A stretch of 6,527 nt of DNA from an uncultured Actinomycetes bacterium. GTDB taxonomy: Bacteria; Actinomycetota; Actinomycetes; Nanopelagicales; Nanopelagicaceae. Positions 5,943-6,527 of the stretch are shown here, one piece after another. The stretch spans positions 1-6,527 of the forward strand of contig CAITKS010000207.1 of the NCBI GenBank assembly GCA_903893085.1, read 5' to 3'. Below the pieces are notes generated by a model. That model saw only the letters and a program-made list of their open reading frames with translations. It had not been told where the DNA came from and made no database searches. A program made the position numbers and the translations under genes. Position 1 is the stretch's first letter, and each line of letters starts with the position of its first letter.

Positions 5943-6527
5943 TTTGTTACGACCCTTCGGGCACTTGCTAGCGATTCAAGTCGAACCCATTGTTCGGGAT
6001 CGGTGAGATTTTCTCCCAGTTCATTTAGTTTACCGTTACCGTGATAATCACTCGAACCAGTTTTTAATAACCCAAGTTCATCTGCAATTTCGCTAAGTTG
6101 CTCACGCTCGGTTTGAGAATGATCCCGATGGTTAACTTCGATTCCATGTAAACCTGCCGAAACTAGGTTTGTGAAGGTATCCGCCGAAATAACTTCACCT
6201 CGCCTTGATGCAAACGGGTGCGCTATCACTGCAACGCCACCGGCCTGATTAATCTGCCGTATGGCATCTTCGGGCGTCGGCGCCGCATGGGTTACGTAAT
6301 ATTTTGAATCGTTGTGCAAAAGTTCAAGAAATGCTTCATCTCGCGTTTTCACCACTTTGTTGCGCACAAGCGCATCTGCCAAGTGCGGTCGGCCCAAAGT
6401 CGCACCAATTGGGGTAGCAGCCATCACATCATCAAAGGAAATATTTATACCGTCGGCAGCCAATAACTCGATCATCGTTCGCATCCGTGGAATTCGGGTA
6501 TCTCGAGAATCTGCCAACATCTCTTGC
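5939..6527 (-). CDS. PHP-domain phosphoesterase (YciV/RNase AM-type), C-terminal part
   Basis: The gene enters from the right edge; its frame is open to base 6527 and the N-terminus, which should hold the first metal-binding histidines, is outside the window. The visible 195 or so residues resemble the actinobacterial PHP proteins related to E. coli YciV/RNase AM and to 3',5'-nucleoside bisphosphate phosphatases. Counting from the first in-view Met (6520-6518), motifs are GRPHLADALV (43-52), the AVIAHPF metal-site segment (about 96-102), GIEVNHRDH (125-133) and KTGSSDYHG (152-160), where Asp157 and His159 are likely metal ligands. The expected activity is hydrolysis of phosphate esters on pAp-type nucleotides or 5'-3' trimming of short RNA in the cytoplasm. 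The in-view Met is internal, not the start. Its stop overlaps the MarC start, so the two are probably co-translated. Confidence 0.88.
   Translation of the reverse strand, partial: QEMLADSRDTRIPRMRTMIELLAADGINISFDDVMAATPIGATLGRPHLADALVRNKVVKTRDEAFLELLHNDSKYYVTHAAPTPEDAIRQINQAGGVAVIAHPFASRRGEVISADTFTNLVSAGLHGIEVNHRDHSQTEREQLSEIADELGLLKTGSSDYHGNGKLNELGENLTDPEQWVRLESLASARRVVTK

Noticed and set aside
1..6527. Mobile element, prophage, defence island or CRISPR
   Set aside because: No transposase, integrase, terminal repeats, spacer array or defence-type domain is visible, and gene content and codon style look uniform across the window.

Overview
The window reads as a compact piece of an actinobacterial chromosome. 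Gene content is actinobacterial: a mycothiol-pathway deacetylase (MshB), the MoeB-rhodanese fusion MoeZ, a small DUF3107 protein, and a TetR/DUF3107/DEAD-box/ParA-like gene order. From memory, that order resembles the Mycobacterium tuberculosis Rv3206c-Rv3213c neighbourhood. By eye the GC content is moderate (mid-40s percent), with very short gaps and several overlapping genes. Together these suggest a small-genome, lower-GC actinobacterium, such as the freshwater Nanopelagicales (acI) type. The lineage is an inference; no rRNA or other phylogenetic marker is present.

Layout. On the minus strand at the left, moeZ (1441-245) reads into mshB (245 to beyond the left edge), sharing one base in TAATG. 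A 120-base divergent gap (1442-1561) separates moeZ from a plus-strand block: a TetR-family regulator (1562-2191), a DUF3107 protein (2246-2503) and a DEAD-box RNA helicase (GTG at 2505 to 3833). This block meets, tail to tail with a 6-base gap, a minus-strand operon. In transcription order that operon is a PHP-domain phosphatase/exonuclease (enters from the right edge, stop at 5939), a MarC-family membrane protein (5942-5325), an MpaB/DUF2236-family protein (5299-4502) and a divergent ParA-like ATPase (4505-3840). Two junctions in it are 4-base GTGA stop/start overlaps.

Functionally, moeZ and mshB both concern sulfur/thiol metabolism: MoeZ activates sulfur-carrier proteins and MshB makes a mycothiol precursor. 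The plus-strand block pairs a regulator and a small protein of unknown function with an RNA helicase. The right operon joins nucleotide/RNA phosphate-ester hydrolysis, a membrane protein, a probable haem protein and a ParA-fold ATPase, with no obvious single pathway.

Four genes show a -10-like hexamer 6 or 7 bases before the start codon and no Shine-Dalgarno sequence, as expected for leaderless transcripts. No RNA gene, CRISPR array, insertion sequence or mobile element is seen. The most unusual points are the ParA-like ATPase that lacks the signature lysine of its deviant Walker A motif, its overlap with the MpaB-like gene, and repeat/palindrome structures flanking the tetR gene. I do not see a clear new multi-gene system; this looks mainly like a conserved actinobacterial housekeeping region.
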